From positions 1,612,001-1,676,000 of the forward strand of contig JANSYK010000001.1 of NCBI GenBank assembly GCA_024742485.1: 64,000 nucleotides of DNA, written 5' to 3'. This DNA comes from Alphaproteobacteria bacterium. GTDB taxonomy: Bacteria; Pseudomonadota; Alphaproteobacteria; Rhizobiales; Rhizobiaceae. The first letter of the stretch is position 1, and every line of letters starts with the position of its first letter. The notes beneath the pieces are model-generated. The model saw only the letters and a list, made by a program, of their open reading frames with translations. It was not told the origin of the DNA and did not search any database. The position numbers were made by a program, and so were the translations under genes. Of this stretch, positions 36,765-44,790 are shown one piece after another.

Positions 36765-37315
36765 GGCTGATGATTGATAATTTCCGCAAGGCGCCGCGCG
36801 GTTGCCGGAGTCGTGCCCTCCGGTAGCGCGTCGATCGGGAAAAAACCGGAATCGGCGATCTCGCCATCACCCCCGTGATTTTCGGCCTGCTCCACATTGC
36901 GACAGACATAAACCGCGACATGGTCACGACGGCTGGTGTTGTTGTTGTGATAGATGCCGAACAATTCGGCCGGATCGCCAAGCTGAAGATTGCCCTCTTC
37001 GGCCAGTTCCCGCACCAGGGCCGCATAAAAATTCTCGCCGATTTCGACACCGCCACCGGGCAGATGCCAGCCGGTCACATAGGTGTGCTTGACCAGGAAC
37101 ACACGGCCTGCCGCGTCAAAGGCGGCGCCACGCACACCCAGCGTATGGGCCCGTGAAAGAAGAAACCAGACGCGCAGCAAACGCCAGGCAAACCGTTCGG
37201 CAAAACCACTCCGGCCGGTGGTCACATCGCGATCGACATCTCCCGGCGCGATGGCGTGTTCTTGCTCTCGCTGACGTTCACCGATATGTCCGGCACCATG
37301 TTTCGCCTTGCTCAT
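36746..37315 (-). CDS. Nudix hydrolase
   Basis: The protein is 189 residues from the ATG at 37315. The Nudix box reads GGGVEIGE, seven residues, then RELAEEGNL (about residues 91-115), with Asn in place of the usual second Gly near the end. The first 35 residues look non-conserved and overlap the divergent metallophosphoesterase gene, so the GTG at 37225 may be the true start. The conserved part opens with LLRVWFLLSRAHTLGVRGA. Substrate unknown. Confidence 0.8.
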   Translation of the reverse strand: MSKAKHGAGHIGERQREQEHAIAPGDVDRDVTTGRSGFAERFAWRLLRVWFLLSRAHTLGVRGAAFDAAGRVFLVKHTYVTGWHLPGGGVEIGENFYAALVRELAEEGNLQLGDPAELFGIYHNNNTSRRDHVAVYVCRNVEQAENHGGDGEIADSGFFPIDALPEGTTPATARRLAEIINHQPPSLEW

Positions 37316-38200
37316 ATTTCCGACATCCATCTCGGTCCGTTGCCACGCATCACCGCCAGAGAACTCGCTTCAAAGCGGATCACCGGTTATGTGAACTGGC
37401 ACCGCAACCGGCGCAAGCGGCTTTTTGGCAACATACTTGATTCTCTGATGGACGATATCCGGGCGTCCGAACCGGATCATCTTGCCATCACGGGCGACAT
37501 GGTCAATCTGGCAGCTGCAGCAGAGATCAAAACAATCACACAGTGGTTGAACGCCGCTGGCGACCCCGGCGATGTGTCGCTGGTGCCGGGCAATCACGAT
37601 GCTTATGTGCCCGGTGCATTCAAGAAAATCTGCACGGCCTGGCGCCCCTACATGCTCGGCGACGATGAACCCGTTTCCTCGGCGGGGGATAATCTCTTCC
37701 CCTATTTGCGGCGACGCGGGGATGTCGCCATCATCGGCGTATCAACCGCCACGGCATCACCACCTTTCATGGCCAGCGGCTTCTTCGGCCAACGACAGGC
37801 AAGAGAGTTGACCCGTCTGCTGGTGCAAAGCCAGGGGCTTTTTCGGGTGATCCTGATTCATCATCCGCCAGTACGCGGTGCGGCCAGCCGCTACAAACGC
37901 ATGATCGGCATTGGCCGCTTTGCCAAGGTTCTGAAATCGGCCGGGGTGGAACTCGTTCTGCACGGCCATACCCATCTGGAAACGCTCTATTGGCTGGATG
38001 GCAATACAGGCCGTGTGCCCGTTGTCGGTGTGCCGTCAGCCAGCGAAAGCCCGGGCGGCAAGCGCCCGGCGTCTGGCTACAATCTGATCACCATCGACCG
38101 CCGGACGGACCGCTGGCAAGCCCAATTGCAGCGCTTCGGGCTGGATCCGGCAGCCCGAAACTTTGTTCACGTCGGTGAACCGGTCGATCTGTCACAATAG
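37298..38200 (+). CDS. Calcineurin-like metallophosphoesterase
   Basis: The 300-residue protein has all metal-ligand motifs of the family in order: HISDIHLG (about residues 5-12), ITGDMVN, VPGNHDAY, IHHPPV and HGHTHLE (about 225). The family cleaves phosphodiesters or phosphomonoesters. ATG at 37286 or 37298 are both possible; I see no good ribosome site for either, and the first motif follows directly after 37298. The gene is divergent from and close to the Nudix gene. Confidence 0.9.
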   Translation: MFRLAHISDIHLGPLPRITARELASKRITGYVNWHRNRRKRLFGNILDSLMDDIRASEPDHLAITGDMVNLAAAAEIKTITQWLNAAGDPGDVSLVPGNHDAYVPGAFKKICTAWRPYMLGDDEPVSSAGDNLFPYLRRRGDVAIIGVSTATASPPFMASGFFGQRQARELTRLLVQSQGLFRVILIHHPPVRGAASRYKRMIGIGRFAKVLKSAGVELVLHGHTHLETLYWLDGNTGRVPVVGVPSASESPGGKRPASGYNLITIDRRTDRWQAQLQRFGLDPAARNFVHVGEPVDLSQ

Positions 38201-38226
38201 GATGACAATCCACGATGACCGCGCCG

Positions 38227-38592
38227 TCAGGCGGCGTTCGACATCTGATCCTTGTGCATCCAGGCAATGAGCGCTGTCAGCACCAGCAGAACCAGCGCCG
38301 GCACGGCGCTTCCGCCAATCAGAACCAGATGTGTCAGCACCGCGCCAACCATCGTAACGGCAAGCAAAGCTGCGCCATAAACTGCTCTGCCTGGCAGGAA
38401 AAGCAAAACGGCGCCAACGACTTCAATGATACCGGTGACATATCGGAACCACTGGCCGAAGCCGATCTGATCGAACACGGCAACCATATCTTCCACTCCG
38501 GCGAGTTTCGAGCCGCCGGCAGCCAGAAAAACAAGACCAACGATTATTTTCAGCGCCCAACCGCCATAGAACCAGATTTTTCCGTTTTCCAT
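38227..38592 (-). CDS. DoxX family membrane protein
   Basis: The 121-residue protein has four predicted helices and the DoxX-family pattern GLVFLAAGGSKLAGVEDM followed by WFRYVTGIIEVVGAVLLF. It is an inner-membrane protein of unclear enzymatic role. It is divergent from the LysR regulator at 38679, with 86 bases between the starts and two inverted repeats there, so the regulator probably controls it. Confidence 0.88.
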   Translation of the reverse strand: MENGKIWFYGGWALKIIVGLVFLAAGGSKLAGVEDMVAVFDQIGFGQWFRYVTGIIEVVGAVLLFLPGRAVYGAALLAVTMVGAVLTHLVLIGGSAVPALVLLVLTALIAWMHKDQMSNAA

Positions 38593-38642
38593 GCCTTCTC
38601 TCCAAATTCATTTCGCTGTTATCGCACATAATATCTGCATCA

Positions 38643-38658
38643 TTGCGCGTAAACGCAA
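38643..38658. promoter_or_regulatory. Inverted repeat in the doxX/lysR intergenic region
   Basis: TTGCG (38643-38647) and CGCAA (38654-38658) flank a 6-base spacer. It lies 21 bases before the LysR start and may be part of the operator. Confidence 0.3.
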
Positions 38659-38661
38659 AAT

Positions 38662-38680
38662 ATGCACATTCATTGTGCAT
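38662..38680. promoter_or_regulatory. Candidate LysR autoregulatory operator
   Basis: ATGCACATTCATTGTGCAT is a perfect 7-bp inverted repeat with a 5-base spacer and contains a T-N11-A type core. Its right arm overlaps the LysR start codon at 38679. The position between lysR and doxX suits control of both genes. Confidence 0.5.
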
Positions 38681-39593
38681 GAATGCACAGTTTGATCGAT
38701 GGAATGAAATCCGGACGGCCTTTTTGGTCGCCCGGCACGGCACACTTTCAGCCGCAGCCTCAGAGCTCGGAATCCATCACACCACGGCCCAACGCCAGGT
38801 AACAGCCCTTGAAAAAAGGCTGAGAACCCGGCTGTTCTACCGAAACCCGCGCGGATATGTGCCCACGGATGCCGGGCTGTCCCTGCTTCAAGTGGCCGAA
38901 GCCACCCAGGATCAGTTCGATCAGCTCGCAGCGCGGATTTCGGGATTTGACAGCCAGCTTTCAGGAAAACTGATCGTCACCACGATTCCCGAAATCGGAC
39001 CGCTCCTGGTGCCGCTTCTGGCAGAGTATCAACAGCACAATCCCGGATTGTCGATTGAGCTGATCGCCGACCAGCGCCTGCTCAAGCTGGAGTATGGAGA
39101 GGCGCATGTAAGCATCCGTGCCGGCCCCGCTCCGACCGAGCCGGACAATGTCGCGCAGCGCCTGATACAGGCCTCGGCGTCCCTTTACGCCAGCCGGGAC
39201 TATGTCGCCCGGTATGGACAGCTCATATCGCTGGACGGTCTTGAAGGCCATCGCTTCGTCGCACGCAGCGATGTGAACGGCGACATCGCGCTTGTCAAAT
39301 GGATGAATGATCGCATTCCCAAAGACGCCATCAGTTTTCGCGCATCCGACAGCGTATCGGTCATGGCGGCGATCGAAGCCGGAATGGGAATTGGAATGGC
39401 AATTCGGATCGCAGCATTAGCGAGTGGAAACCTGGTCGAAATGATTCCACCCTTGCCAGACTGGCATGCGCAATTGTGGCTGGTCACCCATGTCGACCTG
39501 CATCGTTCCGCCAAGGTGCAGTCTTTCCTTGCTTTCATCAAATCCGCCTTTGAAGCACGCCAGGATGCCATCATGGCCGCCGCGCACCGGTAA
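38679..39593 (+). CDS. LysR family transcriptional regulator
   Basis: The 304-residue protein has an N-terminal winged helix (about residues 8-66, with HGTLSAAASELGIHHTTAQRQV) and a LysR effector-binding domain (about 90-300). The atypical insertion-free HTH and short linker match a subgroup that regulates neighbouring single genes. A TTG at 38643 could add 12 residues; I prefer the ATG at 38679, just before the HTH. The likely target is the divergent doxX-like gene. Confidence 0.9.
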   Translation: MNAQFDRWNEIRTAFLVARHGTLSAAASELGIHHTTAQRQVTALEKRLRTRLFYRNPRGYVPTDAGLSLLQVAEATQDQFDQLAARISGFDSQLSGKLIVTTIPEIGPLLVPLLAEYQQHNPGLSIELIADQRLLKLEYGEAHVSIRAGPAPTEPDNVAQRLIQASASLYASRDYVARYGQLISLDGLEGHRFVARSDVNGDIALVKWMNDRIPKDAISFRASDSVSVMAAIEAGMGIGMAIRIAALASGNLVEMIPPLPDWHAQLWLVTHVDLHRSAKVQSFLAFIKSAFEARQDAIMAAAHR

Positions 39594-39660
39594 GGTGGCG
39601 GATCATCAACTGGCCGACCGTTGTCGGGATGCGGTTGATGGCAATCGGCAAGATGCAGAA

Positions 39661-39687
39661 AGAGCGCGTTCAATGGGAACGCGCTCT
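39661..39687 (-). terminator. Strong hairpin terminator of the DUF1127 gene
   Basis: AGAGCGCGTTC (39661-39671) and GAACGCGCTCT (39677-39687) form a perfect 11-bp stem with a 5-base loop. On the minus strand TTT follows directly. It lies 23 bases after the DUF1127 stop and may also end lysR transcripts. Confidence 0.7.
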
Positions 39688-39710
39688 CGATATTGATCAC
39701 AAATACCGGG

Positions 39711-39965
39711 TTAGCCGTCTGGCCGGTCCATATCGCGAAAGACACCGCGTCCGCTGGAAATTCCAAAGACGACATCGCCGCGGACCAGGCCGATGTCATG
39801 CAGATCGTGCACCGACATCGCCATCAGCATTTCGTGCTCACGCCGAATGCGGCGTGCTGTACGGGTCCGTTTCACGTAATCACCGATCGTTCTCAGGATT
39901 ACGGTTGCAAAACCCAGTGCGCGAGGTGCGGTAGTGGGCGCTGCATGATTGATTATCATGGTCAT
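39711..39965 (-). CDS. DUF1127 small protein
   Basis: The 84-residue protein has the DUF1127 core near its end: RREHEMLMAMSVHDLHDIGLVRGDV. Such small arginine-rich proteins are linked in Alphaproteobacteria to stress and phosphate or carbon metabolism, in part through RNA turnover. AAGGAG is followed by two ATGs (39968 and 39965), of which the second has better spacing. It has its own terminator and is a single-gene unit. Confidence 0.85.
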   Translation of the reverse strand: MTMIINHAAPTTAPRALGFATVILRTIGDYVKRTRTARRIRREHEMLMAMSVHDLHDIGLVRGDVVFGISSGRGVFRDMDRPDG

Positions 39966-40420
39966 CATTTGCTCCTTCAACATCAGGTCCCGAAGATTTG
40001 GCGTTTCGTGCGTTCCATCGGCGGGTTTGTTTCGATGATCCAAATCTATGCGCAGGCTGTTTCAGTTGAATGTCGGAAACGACCGGTCCGTGTTTCAATT
40101 GTTGAGCGGGCGCAAAACACCGCAGTATATTTTGTCCATAAAAAACAACGGATTGATGAGAATCGGCAGGTGACGAAACAAGGTTGCTGACACAATTGAT
40201 ACAAATCTATGGCGCATTCGACCGATGAAATCGATCCGGGGTCATCGCTGGTTTCCCTATGGCAGCCCACGGGGCGCCACCTGCCCTCCTGCTGAAACAC
40301 CAGACGGATCCTTTGCCTCCGGCGACGATTTGGGTTCATCAAAATCATCCGAACATGTAAAAGGGAAAGCTCGCGGCACACCCCCGCGCCGCTGACCGAG
40401 ACCACAAGGCCCGCCCACCC
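39966..40420. other. Gene-free stretch between DUF1127 and chaC
   Basis: About 455 bases between divergent genes. The part next to 39966 must hold the DUF1127 promoter and the part next to 40420 that of chaC. I see no convincing coding frame or RNA motif; a long minus-strand frame that enters the stretch is antisense to chaC and not credible. Confidence 0.6.
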
Positions 40421-41146
40421 ATGACTTCGGACCCCTTTATCCATCACCCTGAATTGCGCGACAAAATCCGTGACCCGCATGAGTCCTATTTCAGAACCTT
40501 CACCCCGTCGGATTTTGACGAGCGTATGAAGGCACTGGGCGCACCTGCCCACTGGCGGCTGACCGACGAGCAACGAGAAGCCACCAGACACGCGGCACTG
40601 GAAGAGCATCGCGGCGATGATCTGTGGGTGTTCGCCTACGGTTCTTTGATGTGGGACCCCGGTTTCCTGTTCGAGGAAATCCGGCTGGCCGATGTGACGG
40701 GTTACGCCCGCCATTTCTGCCTGAAAGACGAAATCGGCGGGCGCGGGACACGCGAGGCGCCGGGTCTGGTCGCCGCGCTTGACGAGGGTTCGAGCTGCAC
40801 CGGTCTGGCGTTTCGGATAGCCGGCGACCGCATCGACCCGGAAACCGAAATCCTGTGGCGGCGTGAAATGCTGTCCGGTGCCTATGTGCCGGCCTTCGTT
40901 GAGGCACAGACAGCCGATGGGTGGATCAAGGCAGTCACCTTCCTGGCCAACCGCAGAGCAAAGCGGATCCGCTCCGATATCAGCCGGTCCGATCAGGTGC
41001 GCTACCTTGCAACCGGCAGCGGTGTGTTGGGAACCAGCCTGGAATATATCGAAAACCTGGTGAACCACCTGACGACACTTGGGATCGAGGACCGGGAGGT
41101 CTCTTCCCTCCTGTCGGAGGCAAAAGCCTACGCCGCCGGGCTTTGA
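40421..41146 (+). CDS. chaC: ChaC-type gamma-glutamylcyclotransferase
   Basis: The 241-residue protein has the family substrate-binding motif VFAYGSLMWDPGF near residues 69-82, then GYARHFCLKD, GTREAPGLVAALD and the catalytic-Glu region WRREMLSGAYVP. ChaC enzymes cleave glutathione to 5-oxoproline and Cys-Gly. The N-terminal 60 residues are longer than in the minimal fold. No clear ribosome site is seen before the ATG. Confidence 0.88.
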   Translation: MTSDPFIHHPELRDKIRDPHESYFRTFTPSDFDERMKALGAPAHWRLTDEQREATRHAALEEHRGDDLWVFAYGSLMWDPGFLFEEIRLADVTGYARHFCLKDEIGGRGTREAPGLVAALDEGSSCTGLAFRIAGDRIDPETEILWRREMLSGAYVPAFVEAQTADGWIKAVTFLANRRAKRIRSDISRSDQVRYLATGSGVLGTSLEYIENLVNHLTTLGIEDREVSSLLSEAKAYAAGL

Positions 41147-41273
41147 CACCCTTGGATGCGAGGCAACAACCCCTGGGCCTTCGCCAGATAGTGCGGAACA
41201 GTGCCTGACGCTCGCCATTCGTGCTATGATCCAACCCACGATCAGTCATTGCCGCGAGGACCGTGAAGCACCC

Positions 41274-42008
41274 ATGACAAAATTCAGGCCATTCCCTGAG
41301 GCCCATGAGCACGGCGACATCGAGATGCTTTTCCCGGACATTCATTTCGTGACCGGCTCCGCGGTGATGGCGGGCCGTCTGCCCATGCGGTTCAGCCGCA
41401 ACATGACCATCTTGCGCCAGAATGACGAATTGACGCTGATCAACACCGTCCGCCTGAGCGAAGACGGTTTGAACGAACTCGACAAGCTTGGAACGGTCGC
41501 GCATGTCATACGCCTGGCCGGCTTTCACGGCATGGATGACCCGTTCTATCAGAATCGATACGGCGCCAAAGTCTGGTCGGTCGACGCGCCGTATTTACCG
41601 GGCTTCAGCGAGGGCTCCGAACCCTATCTCGAACCGGATGTGGTGCTGGACGAGACAACCACCCTGCCGCTGGATGGTGCAAGGCTGTTGCTGTTCAAAT
41701 CGGCAAAGCCGAACGAGGGACTGCTCTTGCTGGAACGTGAAGGCGGCATCATCGTGTCCGGAGACTGCCTGCAAAACTGGGCCAGGACGGATCGCTATTT
41801 CAGCCTTCCCGCCAAGATCATGATGCCGCTCCTGGGTTTCATCAAACCGCACAATATCGGTCCCGGCTGGCGCAAGGTTGCCAAACCTGACGCGACGGAG
41901 ATCAAGGCCAATCTGGATGTCGAATTTGCCCATGTCCTGCCCGCCCACGGCGCGCCGGTAATCGGCAATGCCAAGGACCGGTATGCGCCCGCCATAGCCG
42001 GGCTTTGA
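41274..42008 (+). CDS. Metallo-beta-lactamase-fold-like protein with degenerate metal site
   Basis: The 244-residue protein looks like an MBL-fold hydrolase: strand pattern NMTILRQNDELTLINTVRLSE, GTVAHVIRLAGFHGMDDP (about residues 70-87), GGIIVSGDCLQNW and HVLPAHGAPVIG near the end. The usual HxHxDH is here HGMDDP, so at least two metal ligands are changed while later Asp and His are kept. It may bind a single metal or none. The frame opens at 41079, but GAGGAC supports the ATG at 41274. Confidence 0.65.
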   Translation: MTKFRPFPEAHEHGDIEMLFPDIHFVTGSAVMAGRLPMRFSRNMTILRQNDELTLINTVRLSEDGLNELDKLGTVAHVIRLAGFHGMDDPFYQNRYGAKVWSVDAPYLPGFSEGSEPYLEPDVVLDETTTLPLDGARLLLFKSAKPNEGLLLLEREGGIIVSGDCLQNWARTDRYFSLPAKIMMPLLGFIKPHNIGPGWRKVAKPDATEIKANLDVEFAHVLPAHGAPVIGNAKDRYAPAIAGL

Positions 42009-42016
42009 ACCATGGC

Positions 42017-42049
42017 CATGGACCTGAGTCGAGATCATGGACCTGGGTC
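42017..42049. repeat. Short direct repeat at convergent gene ends
   Basis: CATGGACCTGAGTC (42017-42030) and CATGGACCTGGGTC (42036-42049) match in 13 of 14 positions, 19 bases apart. The second copy covers the last codons of the kinase-like gene. Meaning unknown. Confidence 0.5.
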
Positions 42050-42889
42050 AGGACCCTGGGACAAAAGCGAGAAAATCGTGTCGATAAATTCCACGTCTTT
42101 GGCACTGCTGGTGCCAAACAGACCCTTGTGTGTCCATGACAATGACAGGGCGCTATAGGCGGCCGCCCACGACAGGAGGTGGTCCTGAGAAACGTTGAGT
42201 CCGGCCGACCAGATCGCTGCTCGCCTGAGGATTGTTTCGGGCTGACCGCTCAACGCCTCTGATCCGAGCGGATTGCGAAAGGCATTCGCCAGCTCATAGG
42301 TGAGTTCTCCCAAAACGCCCTTGGCGTCGAAGGCGAGATAGCCGCGGCTGCTCCCCTTGATATTGTCGTGGTGCAGATCGCCGTGAAGCGGACGGACATT
42401 CGACTGTTTGGCAAGCAATTGCGTAGCAAGATCAATCGCTTTTCGGATTGTCGCCTCGGTTCGGCGTGGGCAATCGCCAGCGAACCTTGCATCGATAAGC
42501 GCCCGAAAACGGTTGGTCAGCGGATCCAGGCTTTCAATCTTTCTGATCGGCGCCTGATGCAGTCGATTGGCTGTCTCCATCAATTCCTGACTGGCCTCGA
42601 CATCCCTGCCTGCCCGCGTCAGATCACCAAGCAGCGGCCCATCAAGCCACTCCATCAATACGGCGGCACCCAAGCGTGCATACAGATGTGCCGCACCCTG
42701 GCCATTTTGGGCGGCCAGAAAATCAAATCCGGGGGCTTCATCCTGGAGATTGTCACCCTTGTATATCTTGAGCACCGCAAGCGACCCGTCGGATCGCGTG
42801 ACGCGCCATATGGACGCAATCGGAGTCTCCGTGACGTGTCGGGGATTTACAACGGAAAATGTGGTGAGAAGAGTGCTGGGAGGCAACAT
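42035..42889 (-). CDS. Aminoglycoside/hydroxyurea phosphotransferase-family kinase
   Basis: The 284-residue protein matches the APH(6)/hydroxyurea-kinase family. The catalytic motif LHGDLHHDNIKGS is intact (about residues 169-181), followed by LAFDAKGVLGELTYELANAFRNP, where the second Asp binds metal. The N-terminal lysine in LAVLKIYKG fits. Despite the name, chromosomal members often act on unknown small molecules, so drug resistance should not be assumed. It is convergent with the MBL-like gene. Confidence 0.85.
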   Translation of the reverse strand: MLPPSTLLTTFSVVNPRHVTETPIASIWRVTRSDGSLAVLKIYKGDNLQDEAPGFDFLAAQNGQGAAHLYARLGAAVLMEWLDGPLLGDLTRAGRDVEASQELMETANRLHQAPIRKIESLDPLTNRFRALIDARFAGDCPRRTEATIRKAIDLATQLLAKQSNVRPLHGDLHHDNIKGSSRGYLAFDAKGVLGELTYELANAFRNPLGSEALSGQPETILRRAAIWSAGLNVSQDHLLSWAAAYSALSLSWTHKGLFGTSSAKDVEFIDTIFSLLSQGPDPGP

Positions 42890-42937
42890 TGCCAGACACT
42901 ATTGAACAAGGGATTTGATGTCCATTCCCGGCAAAGT

Positions 42938-43087
42938 GATGCACGGCGCATCTGGAGCGAATTGAAATCCATCAATCCAGACTATCCGCTCGAAAGGAAA
43001 ATCAACTCGCTACACTATGAGCGGAAGGAAGACCGCGATCTTCTGCTGGAGGGCATTCGCAAGGCGGAACCTTCCGATTCCGTTTGA
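42938..43087 (+). pseudogene. Remnant of a TPR-type adenylate cyclase C-terminus
   Basis: A frame open at its 5' side ends DARRIWSELKSINPDYPLER, then KINSLHYERKEDRDLLLEGI, a few residues and stop. This is the pattern at the C-terminus of rhizobial cyclases with TPR repeats (ELKSINPDYxLE, then EDRDxLLEGLRKAGLP). No start codon or cyclase domain precedes it, and the first part overlaps the kinase gene's upstream region. It looks like the end of a lost gene. The match is from memory. Confidence 0.5.
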
Positions 43088-43154
43088 CAGATCAACCTGC
43101 CGTAACGCCATCAGGCGCGGCGACCCAACCTCTACTCCGGGTTGAATGATTTTC

Positions 43155-43535
43155 TTAGGCGCCTTGTGGCTGCCAATGGAAAAAATTGAGCTTGTTGCCA
43201 TCCGGGTCGCGAAAATAGCCGGCGTAAAAACCATTGCCCCGCATGCCGGGCTTGCCTTCATCTCGCGCGCCCAGCTCCAGAGCAAGCGCGTATAGGCGGT
43301 CGACCTCCTTCGGACCGTCGACACTCAAAGCCACCATCACCCCATTGCCCGGTGCTGCCGGCTGTCCGTCATAGGGTCGGGTGACGGATAATAGCGTTTT
43401 GCCCTTGCCAAATCCCCAGGCGATATAGGTGTCTGCACTGTAGGCGCGTTTTGCGCCCATCTCACCCAGAAGCTGGTCATAGAAGGCCCCGGACCTGTTC
43501 AAGTCATTTGTTCCCAGCATCAGGTAACTTATCAA
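43155..43535 (-). CDS. VOC family (glyoxalase/dioxygenase-fold) protein
   Basis: The 126-residue protein has one VOC module: MISYLMLGTNDLNRSGAFYD at the start and YFRDPDGNKLNFFHW at the end, with VALSVDGPKEVDRLYALAL between. Metal-ligand positions are only partly conserved (no N-terminal His). Close relatives are annotated as glyoxalase or fosfomycin-resistance-like without proof. It is a single-gene unit. Confidence 0.88.
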   Translation of the reverse strand: MISYLMLGTNDLNRSGAFYDQLLGEMGAKRAYSADTYIAWGFGKGKTLLSVTRPYDGQPAAPGNGVMVALSVDGPKEVDRLYALALELGARDEGKPGMRGNGFYAGYFRDPDGNKLNFFHWQPQGA

Positions 43536-43620
43536 GTTCAGATCCTAATCAATTGAATCGATTCAACACTTTAAACGCGCATTGACCGCGCGCTCCCACA
43601 GTTAGATGGACGCTCCTTCG

Positions 43621-44610
43621 TCAGGCATGGACACGAAGACGCCGGATGATTTCAGCTACCACCAGAGCGCCAGCCGGCCAGAGCACCCATGCGGTTCCCG
43701 ACCAGGTGAAGAGATTGACCACCACCAGCCCGCAGACGATCACGACAAGTCGGGCATATCGAACATCGAACCGGCCGGCGGCAAAGAGCGGCGCCGCCTG
43801 CAGGGCCAACAGCGTCGCCATGGCAAGTCCTGGCCATTGAGCCCAGAAAGGACCGCTGGTTGCCAGATTGATCACCGCAAGCGCCACCCAGATGACACCG
43901 GCGATCTTGGCATTGAGAATGACCTTGTCCCAAAGTGCGCCATCATCGGTTGAATCCGGAACGGGCGCGTCCTGGTCCGGTTTGGGCGGCGCCGCCCGGT
44001 CCCGGGCCTTCGACTCGCGCTTCGTCTTGGTCTGGTGGGAAGACCTGGAAGCGTTCCGGCCAAAGATCGATTTGTGTTCTTCCTCATCGCCAAATGACAC
44101 GCAATAGACAGCGACATCCTCGGAAAAATTCTTCGGCCGCTTCTCACCGAGATATTCGAAACCGACGGAGAGTTTGCTGCGAACCTGATCGTAAACCTGC
44201 TGTGAAACAAGCACGCCGCCAGGCTCGGCCATGGTCTGAAGGCGGGCGGCCAGATTGACCCCCTCACCCAGAAGGTCGTCACCGTCGACCAGCACATCAC
44301 CAAGATGCACACCGATCCGAAAACGCAAGGGTCCATTGGCCGGGTGGCCGGCATCGCCAAGTTCGCGCTGCACCTCGATGGCACATTGCACCGCCTCGAC
44401 GACTGACGGGAATTCCGCGATCAAACCATCGCCGGCGGTATTGGCGATCCGGCCATTGTGCCGGGTGATGAATTTGGAAAAGACATCGCGGGCAGCGTGC
44501 AGCGCTTCGACCGTGCCCACCTCATCCACGTCCATAGCACTGGCATAGCCGGCGGCGTCGGCGGCCAGAATTGTCGTCAATTTTCGCTCAACACGCGCGC
44601 TCGTCGTCAT
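43621..44610 (-). CDS. Class III adenylate cyclase with C-terminal membrane anchor
   Basis: The 329-residue protein begins with the cyclase domain (about residues 8-175): metal Asp residues in TILAADAAGYASAM and NTAGDGLIAEF, and GEGVNLAARLQTMAEPGG. A basic, proline-containing linker (about 190-225) leads to a C-terminal hydrophobic domain of about four helices (235-320). Soluble-domain-first topology is the opposite of the cyclase at 23221. Many rhizobial enzymes of this type have TPR repeats instead. Confidence 0.9.
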   Translation of the reverse strand: MTTSARVERKLTTILAADAAGYASAMDVDEVGTVEALHAARDVFSKFITRHNGRIANTAGDGLIAEFPSVVEAVQCAIEVQRELGDAGHPANGPLRFRIGVHLGDVLVDGDDLLGEGVNLAARLQTMAEPGGVLVSQQVYDQVRSKLSVGFEYLGEKRPKNFSEDVAVYCVSFGDEEEHKSIFGRNASRSSHQTKTKRESKARDRAAPPKPDQDAPVPDSTDDGALWDKVILNAKIAGVIWVALAVINLATSGPFWAQWPGLAMATLLALQAAPLFAAGRFDVRYARLVVIVCGLVVVNLFTWSGTAWVLWPAGALVVAEIIRRLRVHA

Positions 44611-44711
44611 ATCGAAGCCCCGGACAGATCTTTAGGGTCTTGCCCCTAGAACCGGACCATCCCGCCCGGCCTGTGGAGTAGATATATGAAATCACGACCG
44701 GCATTTTAAGT

Positions 44712-44730
44712 GGCAAAGGCGAACTTTGCC
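44712..44730. terminator. Hairpin after the protein at 44791
   Basis: GGCAAAG (44712-44718) and CTTTGCC (44724-44730) form a perfect 7-bp stem with a 5-base loop. It lies 60 bases after the stop of the minus-strand gene at 44791; the T-run is weak on both strands. Confidence 0.4.
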
Positions 44731-44790
44731 ATTCTTTACCAGGCAGAAACGGTGGTCACATACATCCGCTCAAATACTGCAATTCCAGGC

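Noticed and set aside
40046-41239. A 397-codon minus-strand frame over chaC and its upstream region
   Set aside because: Antisense to a clear ChaC protein, and the part outside chaC shows no recognisable sequence.
42035-42889. Antibiotic resistance gene
   Set aside because: The family includes resistance kinases, but there is no mobile context and chromosomal members often have other roles.
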